The notes under the pieces are model-generated. The model saw nothing but the letters and a program-made list of their open reading frames with translations. It did not search any database and was not told the DNA's origin. 64,000 nt of DNA from Gavia stellata (Eukaryota > Chordata > Aves > Gaviiformes > Gaviidae): the NCBI RefSeq assembly GCF_030936135.1, contig NC_082620.1:3596001-3660000 (forward strand), read 5' to 3'. Below, in pieces: positions 1-11,975 of this stretch. The number at the start of each line of letters is the position of its first letter. Position 1 is the stretch's first letter. The position numbers and the translations under genes are program-made.

Positions 1-2267
1 GTCCTCAGTAAATCCTCCTTTTATCTCCTTCCAGTCTGTTCAGAGCAGTGGTTCAACCTCGCTGCGATGTTAACAGACCTGAAGGCATCTTCTAGGAACC
101 TGAAAACCTGATCCTGCCATAGTACACAGCTCTTTTCATTCCCAGTGAAGCCATCAGGGCCCAAATGCCAGCAGTGCCCTAAGTAACAATAAGATAACTC
201 TGTCACAGGTTCTGTACTTTGCAAATGTCCTTGATGATCCTGATCCCTGTGCTCAAGGGGACAAATCCAAGAAGAAAGCATCTTACTGTAACAAGTGACA
301 CAAAGATTCTCTTCACCAGCACTTGTCATTTCTGTAACCAAGGAGACATACTCTACATGTTTATTAAGACAGCAAATGGGAACAAGAATATACCACTTCA
401 GTCTTTTCTGTACCTATAACCATGTGCTCACTTGCTTTTGAGCCTGCTGGCCAATCTCAACAAAGGGCTATCACTCATACTCAACTCTCTAAACATTTGT
501 GAAAAACAGGAATATGGAAGACAGGCTCTATTAGCAGCCTCATAAAAGAAAGGTTGAAGCCTGGACATATCAAAGGATTCGTGGGAAATGGCACTCTTCC
601 ATTTTTTTCTAGCTGGGAGAAAGGCTCCAACTGGCATTTATAATGACCTCAGTATAAAAAAAAAACCACCACCAAAACCCCTCTGAAGCACACCCTCCCC
701 ACATACTCCCACAAAAAAAAAAAAAAAAAAATTGGGCAATGAGTAAGCAGCAAAAGGCTAAATTACTTCGTTGACACAGGAAAGCTGTATGCAGATAGGA
801 ACATTAAGACACTAAAAAAAAAATTAAGATCTACGGACATCCTGCTACATTCATTGACTTAAAATGTCTATCTATGCTCTAACAATACAAAACTAGTTGC
901 TCGAGAAGAGAGTTAATAACCAATGAAGCCATGACATGAGCGAATCGCAGCCAGGAAATCAAGAGGAATGACGCATCAGCTGTGGCTCACACCGCTCTGC
1001 CAAGGTACCACAATGTAGATGTCTTATCATAAGACAGAGCTCTTGCTTCACTGCAGTACCCTAGCACATCTGCTGAGCATTCACCCTGAGTAGCCTAGAC
1101 TTCGTCGTAACTTCAAACACTGCTTAAACAGATTTTTATTAATGATTTTTTTTAATTGTTCATGAAAGCCTACAAAACGCTTCACCACCACCCCCACTTT
1201 CCCTTCTCCCAAACTGTACCACTGAGACCAGGCAGAAACTGCTAATCAGTAAAATACAAGATGTTCCTGGATAAGAATGGAGACATGCAAATAGCATTTA
1301 CTCAAGAGACTATCAAAATATCAGGGAAATTCTTAATTAGGTAGTATTTAATTGTATGTTACATACCCGCAAGACCCCTCAAGGCTCACCAGTTAACATA
1401 ATTAGGCAGGGTGGCTTTTTTTTTTGTAAAGCTGTCTAGATCAATATTGCAGTTATTAAATTATGAAGCATACTGAGTCATCAGCATAAAGTCAGGTAAA
1501 CTAGGGCTGATAGTATGAGGGACTGCTGAAACAAAACCAAGGCATTCCCTTCCTGGTTATTAGTCCAATTTACCTGACAGTTCTTCAGGGCACTATGGAA
1601 TTAGCTGGTGGTCATGGTATGCTTTAACATAGAAAATGTAGTGTTAATGAAAAACATTCTTTAAAGCTACAGTCACTATGTGAGATTAGATAATTTGCAG
1701 GCAGTCTCCTGATGAGACAGCAGAAGAATTTAATTTTTTTCCATCTGTTCAAGGACTTAAGTCTGTACCTTAGAAAGGCATACGTTTCTTCTTTTGAGAA
1801 AATGACTCCTAAGACTTTAACTAGTGCTGAGAGCAGAAAATATGAAAGGTGGGAACCTTTGTCCCCATCCCTTCTGGGTGGAAGGATGACCATGTGATTA
1901 AAAGCATCCCATTGGAAACTGGGGAGAGCTAAGGGGAATTCGTAGCTCCTCTGCAAATCCCAGCATGTGATGGAACTAATTGTGAAGCATAAAAAGAGCT
2001 AGATGGGAAACTCTTTGGAACAGGAACTCGGTCCTTTAAACATGCTTCAGCACAGAACCTAGCACAAGGCTGAATTGTGACAAAGTTAAAAATTACGTGG
2101 TTCCAAATTACAATTATTTTCTGTAGTATCTAACTTTCTTTATTTTACTTTTTTTTTTTTTTTTGACAGTGATCCTATCTACTCTGTGACATATTCACCT
2201 GAGGATATACTAACCCAAATATACATTTGAGTGGCCTCCTGTGAGCAAGCCACCTGTGAGGATGCTC

Positions 2268-2298
2268 CTCATTATTATCGCAGAGTGATAATAATGAG
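2268..2298. repeat. Perfect 12-bp inverted repeat with 7-nt loop
   Basis: CTCATTATTATC at 2268-2279 is the exact reverse complement of GATAATAATGAG at 2287-2298, with loop GCAGAGT. It lies directly against the left edge of the CR1 fragment. As RNA it would form an AT-rich hairpin; no function is implied. Confidence 0.85.
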
Positions 2299-2487
2299 AG
2301 TGGTTAGGCAGTGGAACAGGCTATCCAACGGGATTTTCGTGGCTTATCCTTCGAGATTTTTAAGTCAGCTGAATTTTGAGTTGAGCTATTTGATCTAACT
2401 TTGAAGTTCACTTTGCTTTGAGCAGGAGGTTGGACTAGATGACATACAGAGGGCTCTTTTAATATACATTATTCTATGATTCTGTGA
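2299..2487 (+). mobile_element. CR1 LINE fragment (old, 3' end)
   Basis: The text runs from a diverged 'tggttaggcagtggaacagg' block through 'gcaggaggttggactagatg' to the terminal 'attctatgattctgtgac' tail, the order seen at the 3' end of avian CR1 LINEs. It is strongly diverged and 5'-truncated, as most CR1 copies are. Confidence 0.85.
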
Positions 2488-4053
2488 CCTAGCATTTAAA
2501 AAGGCCCAAGCACAAAATGTATGTTTCCAGGTACACAGGTTGTAGGGCATTATCCAGGCTTGATCAAACTCACACTTCGTATTTCGAGACTCTGCATAGT
2601 TATTGCCTTAATCCTAGGCATCAAGAATTCACTGCAAAAATATGGCTATGCTGCTTCCCACATGCTTTGCTGAGCATTACCATTAGAGCTGAGCCAGTAA
2701 ATGCTGTTTCACGAGCATGCTCCCCATCCACTCTAGGGCAAAGCCTGCTATATTAATTTTATAGCTCTGCAAGTAGCTTAAAGAGAGACCTCAAGGCTAA
2801 GACGTTGCTATGTTCTGGCAAAAACACAGCTCAGTCATGCAGTTTTCTTGGAGCTACTTCTATCATGAGGCTCATCTCTTTAATCTCACAGAAACTGCAA
2901 GTAGATCATGCCAATGAGTAGCAGTAGTGTGTGTTATTTCCAGTCCCTTTCTGCACAAGAATCTTTCCCACCTTTGCGATATGTTTCAGGGAAGCAGGCC
3001 CTGACTCAGGAACAGTACAAAGATGCAGGTACAATTATTAACTCGCTATTCCCCAGCTCTTCAGCCTCAGAGCAGTACCGGCAGACTTGACAACAAAGAA
3101 TTTCTTGATGCTGAAACAGTTTGCCCAGCACAAGCTCACTCTTATCTAGGAAGAGATTTGGGAATGGTTGTCTGAAACCAGAGAAGAAAGGCAACATTTT
3201 AGTTGTGTTGGCATGGTGACTCATTCTTTCAAGAAGTCTCTGTTTTTCAGCTCCCCTATCTCCTCCTCACATGGTAGAACATGTATCTCATGTTGGCAAA
3301 CTTTTTAATTAAATGTCCTTATTTTTCACTGTTGTTTCAGCATGGGGAAAAAAAAGATCAAACGAAGTTAAAAAACAAAGCAGAAGGCAAGATCTTTTAA
3401 TCTATCTTCCTAGTGCCCTGGGAATCACACAATAGTCCAAACTTGTCAGAGCAAAGTACCAGCTAGTTTCCAGAATGTAATGTAATCCACATGCCAGGCC
3501 CTGAAAAAAAAAAATCTATTTTCTTCCTTGCCTCTAACAAGGGAAGCTGCTTTTCTTGGTGAACTAGTAAGAGGGGGAAACATCATTATAGGAACACCAA
3601 GCTTTTATTTAGCACAGCCGCATGAAAGCCTTCCTGTGCAAAGCTGAATTCGTAACTGTAGCTGAGATACTACTATCCTCCCACCCAACCTGTAGGCAGC
3701 CTGCTCTAAGGCCACTGCTCACAGCTTTATGAATCAATAGCAGAAAAAACCTGATGTGATCTGTGACGCTTTCATTCTCTGGGCAAAGTTTTAACCAAAG
3801 AAAGCACCTGAAACTTGCCGTACCAAACAAGATACACAAAGTAGTGAAGCTGGAAAAAGGCACACACCCCTAGAATTCTCAGGGCTCTGAAAATATGAAA
3901 GACACAAAAAAAAAAAAAAAAAAGATTTCACCTGCCTGGTATCAGGGAAGGCTTGCTTCATTATCAAACACCAACATCAAAAGCAAAAAAGTGATTTTAG
4001 CATCCTCCAGCTTCTCTGCAAGAATGCTCCTCTTCCCAAAGTGAAAAGTATAA

Positions 4054-4126
4054 CATAGAATCATAGAATCATTTAGGTTGAAAAAGACCTTTAAGGTCAT
4101 CAAGTCCAACCGTAAACCTAACACAT
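4054..4126 (-). mobile_element. CR1 LINE fragment (3' end, minus)
   Basis: Begins with 'catagaatcatagaatcat', the reverse complement of the CR1 3' tail, followed by 'ttaggttgaaaaagacct' and 'aagtccaaccgtaaacctaa'. Only about 70 bases remain. It lies in AGTRAP intron 1. Confidence 0.88.
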
Positions 4127-4559
4127 AACTGTAGTCAGTCCCTTATTTCCCATTTCTCTGGTTACCAGATATTCACTGCAATTTTCAGATTGCCCCAGCC
4201 AAAGCCCCCCCTCACAGGGAAGCAATTTCAATTATCTACCAGATGATAACCCCAGAGTAAGTGGGAGCATCTTACTAAGATATTTTGTCTGACAAGCAAA
4301 AACTTTGCCTCCTCAGGATCTTGCGTAGTGTTTATCCTGGATTAACTCGGGTCAGCTGAGCTGGAAACCTCCACGGACACAGGTTAATAACCAGCCGTTG
4401 TCCCAACCCAGTCCTTGGCCACTTTAGCAACTGCCCTGAAGTAAAAGAGAACCTTGGAGTCATCGCCTGCCTGTCCTGATGACCAAGAGCTTTTGCAATG
4501 TTTGCCCATGTGATGCAAAAAGTTCAGAAACACCAGCCTCTCCTCCTCGGAGGCCTCCG
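4127..4559. other. AGTRAP intron 1, promoter-proximal part
   Basis: Moderate-GC sequence leading into the CpG island. Long open frames on both strands here and in the island (up to 269 codons) follow GC composition, overlap on both strands and match no family. No feature beyond intron sequence is supported. Confidence 0.5.
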
Positions 4560-5210
4560 CATCTCCCGACCAGGCCCGCAGCCAGCTCCTGGACCAGGCG
4601 CAAAGCTGGCCAGCATGCGAGAGGAGAGGGCCGGCCGGGCCAAGCGCCCGCTCCCCGGGACGCCGTCCCGCCGCCCCCCGCCTCCCCGGGCCGCAGCCGA
4701 GGAACAGCGCTGCCGCCCCGGCAGAACCCCCCTCGCAGCCCTCCCGCTCCTCACGGCGGGGCCCCGGCCAGCGCCGCGCAGCCCCCGCGGGCAGCCCGCT
4801 CTCTCCGAGCCCGCGGAGGCCGAGCGGGCGGGCGGCCACGGGGCAGCCGGAGAGGCCCCCCCCCGCGCCGGGCAATCCCGGGAGCGGCTCGGCCCCGCGG
4901 CCCCTACCTTGAGGTTGACGGCTGGCAGCTCCATAGCAGCAGCCGGCCCGCCCGCCCCGTGACTCCCAGCAGCGGGGCCGCTCACGTGGGGCTGGCCCCG
5001 GGCCGCCCAGGGGAGGGCGGCGGGGCGGGAGGAGCCGGGACACCGCCCCGCCGCGCCCCCGGGGGCGTCCCGCCGCGCCCGGCCGGCCCCAGCCCCACGG
5101 CAGCCCCTCCGCCGCGGCGGGTCCTCGGGCGCGGGCGGCACGTCGTCGGGCCGGGGAGGGCCGGCCCCTGCCCTGCGCCGTGCCCTCTGCCACATGGGTC
5201 GATGCCCTGA
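4560..5210. promoter_or_regulatory. CpG island, AGTRAP promoter (possibly bidirectional)
   Basis: Very GC-rich, CpG-dense sequence surrounding the AGTRAP initiator exon. The AGTRAP start site is expected just above 4934 on the minus strand. No TATA box is evident, which is usual for CpG-island promoters. The right edge gives way abruptly to ordinary sequence near 5210, where a plus-strand donor at 5375/5376 suggests a divergent transcript. Confidence 0.75.
4908..4934 (-). CDS. AGTRAP: AGTRAP first coding exon (partial gene)
   Basis: Nine codons, MELPAVNLK, start at an ATG on the minus strand (4934-4932) and stop at a donor AAG|GTAGGG (GT at 4907-4906). The peptide is the N-terminus of angiotensin II receptor-associated protein, a small multi-pass membrane protein that binds the type 1 angiotensin II receptor tail and promotes its internalisation. 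The exon break after the ninth codon is where the mammalian protein continues with its first membrane segment. I searched the minus strand from 4900 to 1 for the following exon and recognised none, so intron 1 is at least 4.9 kb and the rest of the gene lies left of the window. The exon sits in a CpG island, as expected for a promoter-proximal exon. Position next to DRAXIN matches vertebrate synteny. Confidence 0.88.
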
Positions 5211-8200
5211 GGCTCCGAAGTGTGCCTTTGTGGACTGGGTGGCAAGCGGTGATTTCTTGTCAGACGGCCGTATTCCAGACGAGGAAAGAGCCTGGATACT
5301 CTAGCTACCTGATGGGTATTGCCCAGCACCTGTTTCCAAAATGGAAAGCCACTGCTAGGTTTAAAGTGTACCTGGGTGAGTTTGTTGACTGCAAACACCC
5401 AGCCAAACGGTTCTTCCTGCTAATTACTCATGTAATGCAGCTAAGGGAAGGTTTGACATTATACTTGGGCTGTAGTCAGTGTCCACGAAGGCTAATGCGT
5501 GTATCGGACTTAGCAGTTTTCTGGAGGAAGAGAAAGCTTTTGTGCACACATCAGTACTGTGACAAAATGGTGAGGAGTGACAAAAAGACTCTTGATAAAC
5601 ACCAGTAAAAAAGCCATTGCAAGGTGCTAGCTGTGCCCAGCTGCGTCACACGATAACCGAGTCAAGTTCAGGTCAGTCTTTGGGGATGAGCACTGGAGTC
5701 TCTAGCCATGTAGCTAGAATGGCTGGCAGATACTTAGTTGCTTCCTTTGGCCCTAGATTTTTCCCTAGAACCAGATGACTGAACTCTTTGCCTAAAAACC
5801 TGGTACAAATCATGAGTTCTTCATCTCTGGTTCTGAAAGAAAGCTTCTCCCATTTTAGAGCTAGGGAAGTTGATAAGTGATCAACCCAACCCCACACAGT
5901 ACCGCTATAACGTACCATTTCCTGTTAGTTCATAATAGCAGTCTTCTCCCTAAGTATGGCAAATGAACTAACAGAACCAAGAAGTCAGGGTGACCCCCCT
6001 CAAACCCTCCCTTCCTTGCCCAATGTCTGGTTTACCTGTCTGCAGTGTAAGACTGCAATGCTTTACCGAGTCAGTTGCTTTCTTGTCATCATTTATTCTT
6101 ACAGAAAAGATGGAGCCTCTAAGGAATGAGCAAGGAGTCAGAAGTTCATAGCAGAAGCTGAATGTGGAAATGTATGAGTCATCCTTCAATCTCATTTCCA
6201 GTTCAAGCAGTGCAGGGCAAGGTTATGCATGAGAATCATGCTGTGCTGAACCTACGCTCAGACATTCTCAAACAAGCCACAAATGTAGCCCTATCCAGCC
6301 TGTCCTTCACTGCACCCTGAGTGCTATTCACTGCTAATATGCAGCACGCTTGAAGATCTCCCAAGGCAAAGTATTAAATGCCAAAATGAAACAACCTAGA
6401 AAATGCTAACCAGAGGAAGCAGCAGAACAAAACTGACTGGCTGCATAGCTCAGAACAGCAGTAAAAAAAAAAATAAAATGCGAAAGTCCCCCCCAGGAAT
6501 CTCTGAATGTGCCACTTTACCAGATGAAAGACTGAAATATAACTCATCTATTGCCACATGCCACATCAGCTGTGACTTCATTTCCATTTCTGTGTCTTGC
6601 AGGGAAGCTCTGCCTCTATTCACAGAAGTAGTGGCATCAAATGTAATCAACGCTAGTGGTCCCAGTAATGTCAAGGACTGGATTTTACTTTTCATTTTAC
6701 TTTACATTTACTAAATGACAAAAAGATGTGACATCTGGGGTGGGGAGGAGATAAAGAGAGACTTTGAGTAGCCATATTGCTGGCTCAGTGTTTGGGTGCA
6801 AAGTACAATAGGGATGCCCTTCCTTCAGGATAGGTACCTATCAAAGGAGAACTGTTTGTTATAAAGACAAATTCCACTGTCCCAGTTTAAGTTTAAGTGC
6901 TGTTTAGATGCAGCAGTATGTGGGCGTCTTTGCTCCTTTCGGCATTCTCACTCAGTCTGAGTGAGACAGAGTCTCATTATCATTTATGCAGCATGAGCCA
7001 TAATTTGGATTGATGTGACTGCTGTTTAATGCAAAGCATTCGTTTCCCCTTGTACAATAAAAGCACTTTACTTCATTTTGTTCATCAATGTATCGTGCAA
7101 TTAATTCAGCCCTGCTTATTATATCCTGGGCTTGCATGTCATGGACTCAAGGGACTTAGAAATGTCTTAATGATCTCATGGATATGAAAACAATGAGACC
7201 TATGATAGACATTATGCATTTGCACGTCTCCCACACCTATCTGATCTGGGGGGTTGATTGTTTTTTATCTCTGCTTTGCTTTGCTTGTACCTTGTAAATT
7301 GTCTCTCTGTGTAACCTGCTGTCTCTGTTCCCTTCCCTAGGCTTGATAACTCAAAGCAACATAAACATGGTGAGAAAGATAAGCAGCAAGTTAAAGAAGA
7401 CCTGCAGGGAGAAGCAGACGACCCAGGAGACTAGAGGCGGGATACGGAGATTTTCCTGACTAGAAGACTGGTCCAGGTGAGTTCAGCTCACTGCAACTAA
7501 TATCCAGCAATTTGCTGCTTTATGTTAAATATATTGGTGGTATGTTTTGTGCAGACTGAGTAAAAACCCAATACACAGCTGGCTCCCTTCCTGACAGCGT
7601 AAAAGTGAGGCTAACAGGCAGAAATGCTTTCCTTTGCATTTTCAGGACACTATACCCTTGGTGGGTAAGGCAATAGCAATTCCGTGGGGAAGTAGAGGAG
7701 CTAATACAATTGCTCCTGCTGTCTTTACCTGGCCTGTGGGGATGGAGACAAGCTCACCCCACATAGTTCTGTCCTTCTCATCCCTCACTTGGGGTCTAGT
7801 CTGAAGGTAACTAAAGGCTGTGGCTGACACTGGTGTCTGATTTGTGCCCCTGGCTTGGGAGCTGAGAGCAATGAAGGCATCAGCTCGGCACAAATGCATA
7901 TATTATCAATAGAGCCTTTCTGAGTAAGCAGTGAAGAAGGGCATATAGAAGTTGTCCTGGCTCTACAAACTCCCTTTTAATTCCCAATGGGAAATCAGCA
8001 AGCAGAAACGTTATTTGGATTGGAGGGGAAACTGAGGGCATTTTGTAATGCTGGTGGGGAGCCTCCTCCTGCAACTTCACTGCAAAACAGTCTATGATAA
8101 GATGATTTGGGGAGTGTGGAGGGTTACACTCATGTGGTATCTTGACAAGCGCACTTGAAAGTCCTTTCCAATCTCAGCAAGGAAGAGCTGCTCCTCTGTT

Positions 8201-11070
8201 TTTCTAAAATCTCACTAGAGCTTTGAGATATAATTGAGGGACTACTCTTCAAGATTCACTGGCACTCTAGAAATGAACTGACATACCAGAAATGGGTTTA
8301 TTGGGTACATATGATCACTCAGAACATTCCAAGAAAACAACAGCCCTCATTTTTTCTGATAAAAAAATATGAAAGCAATGCTTTTTCCAGGCTTTAGGTA
8401 GCAGAGAGTGACTGGCATGGACTCGAACAATTTAGTATAGCATGGGTTTGAAATTGAGGCACTTCCACACACTGTGGATTGACAACAGGGTAATTACTGG
8501 GGGGTTGGGGGGAGGGAGGAGAGAGGGTTTCAATAAAACACCCCCAAGCTAAAATGAATGCAGACTATTACAGACCTGAGACAGAATGATTCCCAAGTGT
8601 TTTAATTTGTGCTTCCACTCCTTGTCTCCCTTGCAGTCATCATTTTGGCAACTGCCAGCAACATCCCCGGGATTCAACAGCATTTGCAGAGAAGGCAGCT
8701 GCTGAGATGATTATGTCAAATCAGCACGCTGTCCTCTCTTTTCCATGTCTAATGATTGTCACCCTTGGAGAAGTGGTTTAAAATGATGCATACCCCTTGG
8801 ACTCATTGTGAGGCTGCTAACAGCAGTGGCTGTAGAGCAGGAGTTTGGGTGGGACTCTGTCACTCACCTTTCTTGCATGCATGCCCTGTAATTAACTTCA
8901 AAAATTATTCCACAGAGCCCTGCTATGGCTGGTTTGGGCCTCATCCAAAGTCCTTTCAAGACAATGGAAAATCTTGCAAGAGCTCTGGCTTAAGCTCTCT
9001 GGGGGCAATAGAGAAGCTGAGCTTGTGTGAATTCTTAATTTGAGTTTCTCAAACAATCACTTGAGAAGAACATATAAATCAAGACTTGCTTGACATTTGT
9101 CTTCCTCTCTCTTGTTCAGACCTAATGCCCCCAAAGGCAGAACTGCCACTGACTGCACTGTGACTGGGAGATACTGGGATGGAAGGGGAAAGTTGCTGAA
9201 TGTAACCCAGTGATACTATTGCTCTGCAGCTGCTGCTGTGCCCTTGAGACAGCACAGAGCAGCACTAAAAAGCTTTGCTGCACTCAGAAGTGGGTTGGAC
9301 TTGTTGTACAAATGTTGCCCTGGGGTTTTATATCACAGGCTGGTCTTGCATTCCACACCTTGGCATGTTATTTACTCAACAGCTTTCCTTTGCACTGCAA
9401 TTGCAAAGTCAGTAGTTGATCTGGCTGATACATAATTCAGGTTGTCTGATTCTTTTCACACTGCTGTGGCTGTGCAGCATGTGCCTGTGCCGCGGCTCAC
9501 GCTTTCTGCTTCACTTCTGTAACATCACAGTTTGATTCAGAAAGCATGAGTCTCGGTCATGGGCTCTCTTTCTGAACCTCCAATGTGAGCAATCAGTCCC
9601 ATAATCTTGTGACTTGATTTATAATAATTAATTCAATTTTCACTGACCTTAGACATTCGACTAATCCCACCAATTAAGAATCATCTGTTCTTTATATTCA
9701 GAGTTAATAGCAGATTGAAAGCTGAAAAAGCAAGAGCTGAAGAAGCAAGTCTCCTTTTGGAGTCTAAAAGCTCTGGCTTAAAATTCAGCTCTTGCTGTTT
9801 AAGCCTGCTTGTATTTCACATGATTTGCAACACAGTCTTACCCCAAAACACTGCCCAGGATCCTACAAGGATTCTGTGCGTAGCGTATGGGGCAATGAAT
9901 ACCTGCATCACCAAGGATAAAGACCCCTGCAAAATTTCGTTTCTTTCAATTGCACTGTTCCAACCAGATCTCGGCTCCTATATTGGAAAGCAGCGTGGTA
10001 TCAAAACCTGGCTTTGATAATGGCTGTGCTTGTGGTTGTCATCAGTGTCACACAGACCGGGGTTTGAGAGCTCTGCAATTGACTGTGATCAGTTAAGGCC
10101 TTTTTCCCTTTATGCTTCCACTGACAATAGCACTGGCAGCACCACCCACTATTCGGCATCTGGGCTGAGGGAGGGGCTGCATTTTTCTTTCGGGGCTAAC
10201 AAATTGCACCCTCGCTGCCGTGGCATAGAGCTTGAGCCAAACTACCTTTCCTTACCCCTGCCTTTTGTGTTAAGACTGTAATGCCGTAAGCAGAAATCTA
10301 AATAGCTACATCCAACCAAGTGGTAGGTTTTGCCTAAACGCTCGTTTACAAATTCCTCCTTCAGTGTACCTCCTAGCAGCACAGGTGTATGTGGGTCAGA
10401 ACTAATATTGTATTCCTAGCATATCTCTGTAGTCATGACTGGGCACTCATCATATTAGAGGCATAAACTATTAGGCTGGCAGCGTTTGCGTGAATACACA
10501 ATGCAGAGTGACACCACAACAGAAACAGGAGTGCAAAATGGAGATTTGCCTACCTAAATGGAACATGGGGATTTAGGAAAGCAGAGCGAAAAGGATTCTG
10601 ACCATAGCACCAGGATTAATATTTCTATTCCTACAAAAAGTGCTGTACATCTGCAGGTTCTTGCATATAAAAGGCTTCAGAGCTGTCTCCCATCATAAGC
10701 CAGGCTACTGGGGTGTTAGCAGTAGAAAATAACATCTTTCCCAACTAACACTACTCCTGTTTAACATAGGTAGCCTGTGTTGCTCTGATAGATCACTGAA
10801 GGCGGTAACTAAGTAGTAATAGAAAGAAGTTTTAAACATTTGCATGGCTACACCAGGCAGAAACTGACTGTTAGCTGCAATTTGAGTGAGGATACAGGGA
10901 AGTGTCAATCCCCAATTTGGGTAGAGAAATTTTTCTACAAAGTGGCACAATTGCTCTGTGTGATTACCTGTAGTCACCAGTGCTACCTGCTGGCCAGCTC
11001 CCTTATAGACCCTTCTGGCTCCCACCACATCCTTAGGTTCAGTCAAAGAAGCAGAAGAGTTGCACAAAGG
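5211..11070. other. AGTRAP-DRAXIN intergenic region
   Basis: No protein-coding gene was recognised. The most gene-like signals are a strong plus-strand donor at 5375/5376, an exon-like block at 7341-7476 and a strong acceptor ending at 8636; see those entries. Open frames elsewhere are under about 100 codons and match no family. The right end runs into the DRAXIN 3' end. Confidence 0.5.
7341..7476 (+). ncRNA. Putative internal exon of an unannotated plus-strand transcript
   Basis: A 136-base block is framed by a strong acceptor (pyrimidine-rich tract 'tgttcccttccctag', AG at 7339-7340) and a perfect consensus donor CAG|GTGAGT at 7476/7477. Upstream, a good donor CTGG|GTGAGT at 5375/5376 lies just outside the AGTRAP CpG island; downstream, a strong acceptor ends at 8636. 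Together these would make a divergent spliced RNA. In one phase a short open frame starting with ATG at 5312 stays open across the 5375-7341 junction and stops inside this exon, about 60 codons in all. It resembles nothing I know and is rich in Lys/Arg/Thr/Gln. A long non-coding RNA is the simpler reading. Exon status is inferred from splice signals only. Confidence 0.3.
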
Positions 11071-11084
11071 ATATCTATCATATC

Positions 11085-11180
11085 TTTATTTACATATCAT
11101 GGAAACACACATGCAACATGTCACAGGATTTACTACAACGGAACAGCCTGTCCCTATCTCCTGTTACCAAAAACTTTATT
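11085..11180 (-). other. DRAXIN 3'UTR: two tandem AATAAA poly(A) signals
   Basis: On the minus strand AATAAA occurs at 11180-11175 and again at 11090-11085. A GT-rich stretch (CATGTGTGTTTCC) lies between them, suitable as the downstream element of the first. The DRAXIN 3'UTR would be about 0.8 to 0.9 kb. Usage is inferred; nearer hexamers were not seen. Confidence 0.55.
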
Positions 11181-11975
11181 TTTGGCTCACTAGGAAAACT
11201 ATCACTTCCCCAGAAAGCTCCTAAAAATAATCATTAAAAATAACAGACTTGGCAGGGTAACTAAATGAGTGAGAGCTGCAGGCTGGGATGTCTTGCCACA
11301 TCCTTGCAGAAACCAGGTGGTTCTCTGGAAGCAAGAAAGGAGTGGGACTGGATGGTCCCAAAGAAGACAGGTAGCAAGTGGTAGTGTGTAACAACTAGGG
11401 AATATCTGTCTGTAGCAGTGAACAAGGGAGAGAGCAAGAGCTCTTGCAGAGGGTCCCCTCTCATCTAGGTAGCCAGCTTCCTGCTGATCCATTTCCCACC
11501 TTTGATTCCACCTGGAGGCTACAAGCTTCCTATCTGCTAGGAACCTCTGATCCTTAAGGAGGATCTACCTTTCTTCTCAAGCAATAGTTAAGGGGGAAAG
11601 TTTAAGCTCATATCCCCTTTGACTTGAAGGATCTTTCATATCTTGCCTCTGTTGAGAGGAGGAGATGAAACTGCAGAGCCTTTTCCTGCCAGGACCATCA
11701 GAATGGTAGTCATGTTCATCTCTTACTAAATGGGAGAGAGGACCCAGCTCAGTGGAAGGAATGTGTTGTGGGAAGGAAGGGGGAATGCAGTCCTGGTATG
11801 GAAAAGGCTGAGACCACTCTATTTATAATTAACATGAGCTTCAGTCTTGTTGGAACCTGGCATGTTCAGAGCCTGCAGCTTCAGCCATTTGCTTGACTTT
11901 TTCCTCTAATTCCCATTGCTAGGTATAAACAGTTTGACCCCAGCTCCTGACCATCCAGGCAGGAGTCTCACCCTC

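Larger units (their letters stand above)
1..4053. other. AGTRAP intron 1, left part
   Basis: No coding exon was recognised on either strand. The stretch holds an old CR1 fragment near 2299-2487, a perfect 12-bp inverted repeat at 2268-2298, and A/T runs (about 714-731, 2152-2164, 3906-3923). The longest open frames here (about 110 codons) have no family resemblance and lie in unremarkable AT-rich sequence. Confidence 0.6.

Noticed and set aside
4384-5210. Open frames of 138 to 269 codons on both strands around the AGTRAP exon
   Set aside because: Composition artefacts of the CpG island. Only the nine AGTRAP codons match a known protein.
5180-5608. 142-codon plus-strand frame right of the AGTRAP island
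   Set aside because: It begins at GTG, has no recognised domain, and a strong donor at 5375/5376 cuts it. The first ATG in frame is 5312. I keep only the possible transcript as a finding. A separate 36-codon frame from ATG 5194 is too short to support.
8410-8490. Possible minus-strand tRNA from a B-box-like GTTCGAGTC
   Set aside because: No A-box at the right spacing and no cloverleaf or acceptor stem could be formed.
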